Shown one piece after another: positions 39,980-41,199 of a stretch of DNA of 41,199 nt (the stretch's first letter is position 1; each line of letters starts with the position of its first letter). Where the stretch lies: the NCBI GenBank assembly GCA_003427395.1, contig BFEA01000012.1, positions 1,861,195 through 1,902,393 on the forward strand, given 5' to 3'. This DNA comes from Chara braunii (lineage: Eukaryota; Streptophyta; Charophyceae; Charales; Characeae). Below the pieces are notes generated by a model. That model saw only the letters and a list, made by a program, of their open reading frames with translations, was not told where the DNA came from and ran no database searches. The translations under genes and the position numbers were made by a program.

Positions 39980-40797
39980 AGAAGCCGAGAGAATGTGCTC
40001 CGGCAAGTGTTATGCCTCAAATAGGTACAAGTGATATGCGGCAAATAGTGTACAAGTACGTTGTGGTTTCTTCGAGTGGCATGTGTTTGTGTCAGCTTCA
40101 GTTAGTTCTCTTCCAATTGTCGAATATGAGGATAGAGTGAGGAATGATGCCGGTGTGGTTTGGTTTAGGGTGCAGATATGCTCGTGCAGGGGCTGTGGCG
40201 AGGTTATATGTCCTTACGTTTAACGGTCTGTGCGGTTTGGTATGCCTAGGATCGAGTAACATGAACTGTCGCGTACGAAATGTAATTTTGTAATTCTGGG
40301 AAGTATTTGAAGTCTTACGAACGATTCTGTAGGTAGTGGATGTGGTTCAAGGAAAGTGTTTCAGTAGTTACTGATCGTCGTGGAGAAAAGAAAAGCCTTG
40401 ATTATGAAGCACGTAAGAACTTCTCTTATTTGCACAATGGGAGTAATGAGAATGGACTTGTTCGCTGTAAAGGAAAGTGAAAGCTTGCTAATCACTCTTG
40501 ATTATTGAGCATAATAAAGAGCTCGGTCGTTTGAGTGTACATGCGTAGTGAGAGTCATGAAATTAAGACATTTGACCTGCCTCATTTGGAGCATGATGTA
40601 ACCTATTTCTACACTCGCCCTGTCTCTGTGTCTTGAGTACCTATTGTCTCACTCTTTTGACAAAGTGTTCACACAGGTATGACCGATGACACTCACGCAT
40701 CACTGAGTTTGGTTGATTCAGTGGCATGCCTTCGTCGAATGCTGGGTAAAGACGGTTCGATGCCTGTGGCCAGCAAAGGAACAGCGCTCCTGGTTTT
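39979..40797. other. Gene-free stretch
   Basis: No coding or RNA gene is recognised. A second AATAAA lies near 40513. Composition is ordinary, and no repeat family from elsewhere in the window is obvious. Confidence 0.4.
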
Positions 40798-40861
40798 GTG
40801 GTATATATAATATGTATATACCTCCTGATGAGTCGGTGAAACTCCGACGAAACAGTTTGTC
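40798..40861 (+). ncRNA. Hammerhead-ribozyme-like core
   Basis: CTGATGA (40825-40831) is followed by a five-pair helix GTCGG/CCGAC (40832-40836 with 40844-40848) with a seven-base loop, and then GAAA (40849-40852). These are exactly the invariant core and helix II of a hammerhead. Directly after, ACA-GTT-TGT-C (40852-40861) could form a three-pair helix III with a GUC cleavage triplet, as in minimal type I hammerheads. Helix I is the weak point: bases after the GUC do not pair with those before CTGATGA. A perfect eight-pair stem (40800-40807 with 40815-40822) lies just upstream, but a type III arrangement using it lacks a good helix III. It is either degenerate or an unusual topology. Confidence 0.55.
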
Positions 40862-40957
40862 ACAGCCCCTCGTTTGTTGTCCTCTTCTCTCTCTCTGCCT
40901 ACGGTTTACCGGGCAGTTCTGTTTGTGGACAACACGTCCTCTGTCAGGACTGTTTTG

Positions 40958-41078
40958 ATGGGATGGTTCGTGGTAGCCGTCCTGCAGAATGCTGTGCTGG
41001 CGCAGCTCTCCTTGGGCATCCTTGTGAACATCCGCATCATCCTCACCGTAGCTGTCCTATCTGCCGAGGTGGGGGCAG
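40958..41078 (+). CDS. Hypothetical hydrophobic exon, partial
   Basis: From ATG at 40958, a 40-codon hydrophobic stretch (VVAVLQNAVLAQLSLGILVN, then IRIILTVAVLSAEVGA) ends at GCAG followed by GTAAAG, a splice-donor-like junction at 41078/41079. The frame stays open upstream to 40832 without another ATG-like feature of note. It could be a membrane-segment exon of a gene continuing past the window. No family is recognised, and the following sequence is a purine repeat, which is possible in an intron. Weak support. Confidence 0.22.
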
Positions 41079-41144
41079 GTAAAGAGAAAAAGAGAAAAAA
41101 AGAAAAAAAGAAAAAAGAAAGAAAAAAAGAAAAAAAGAAAAAAG
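41079..41144. repeat. Purine (GA5-7)n tract
   Basis: About 60 bases of AAAAAG/GAAAAA units without a pyrimidine after the first few bases. Low-complexity DNA; a purine strand of this kind can form triplex structures. Confidence 0.9.
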
Positions 41145-41199
41145 ATACGTTGATCTGTGGGATGTGTTATTTGCTTTGTGATAATTGGATTATCTTTCT

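Noticed and set aside
39476-40044. Long Ser-Leu/Arg-Glu frames across the GA and CT tracts, here and at 1.8-2.2 and 26.0-26.3 kb
   Set aside because: They are open only because a dinucleotide repeat contains no stop codon.

Overview
The window looks like gene-poor, repeat-rich nuclear DNA of a large-genome member of the green lineage. The main evidence is one intact, intronless plant-type PRA1 (prenylated Rab acceptor) gene at 37289-37906 on the plus strand, in a sea of decayed retroelements, tRNA-derived repeats, dinucleotide arrays and mid-length tandem repeats. A streptophyte such as a charophycean alga (a Chara-like genome) would fit, but no sequence here proves the species. There is no sign of a bacterial or viral replicon, a CRISPR array or an operon.

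Layout. 1-2.6 kb: simple repeats and unassigned DNA with two (CT)n tracts. 2.6-5.2 kb: minus-strand Ty3/gypsy remnant (RT, RNase H, integrase, chromodomain-like tail), 5'-truncated and frameshifted. 6.1-7.3 kb: composite repeat copy 1 (two tRNA-like modules, then a hairpin end). 8.0-11.5 kb: minus-strand non-LTR (LINE) relic with endonuclease, reverse transcriptase and a poly(A) end. 11.5-16.4 kb: gene-free DNA with TATA-like sites, small palindromes and a U6 snRNA 3' fragment beside a tRNA-like module. 16.4-26.2 kb and 29.4-31 kb: a large non-coding modular repeat, present as diverged direct copies and carrying several minisatellite-like blocks, including a regular 63-bp array. 27.1-27.3 kb: a 37-bp minisatellite. 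28.1-29.2 kb: a U6 5' fragment, tRNA-like modules and composite repeat copy 2. 33.4-34.1 kb: composite copy 3. 34.2-35.5 kb: a minus-strand retroelement ORF1/gag-like pseudogene. 36.3-36.5 kb: tandem plus inverted 27-bp repeats. 37.3-38.8 kb: the PRA1 gene and its probable 3' UTR. 39.2-40.0 kb: (GA)n-rich arrays. 40.8 kb: a hammerhead-ribozyme-like core. 41.1 kb: a purine tract.

The best candidates for something undescribed are: (a) a hairpin at one end of the composite repeat whose arms change together in four copies; (b) U6 snRNA fragments twice found beside the same tRNA-like module; (c) the hammerhead core; and (d) the multi-module non-coding repeat with the 63-bp array. The retroelement pieces and tRNA-like modules assigned a strand all lie on the minus strand, opposite to the single convincing host gene. 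Apart from PRA1, nothing here can be called a working protein-coding gene with confidence. All comparisons were made by eye, so percentages are deliberately not given.
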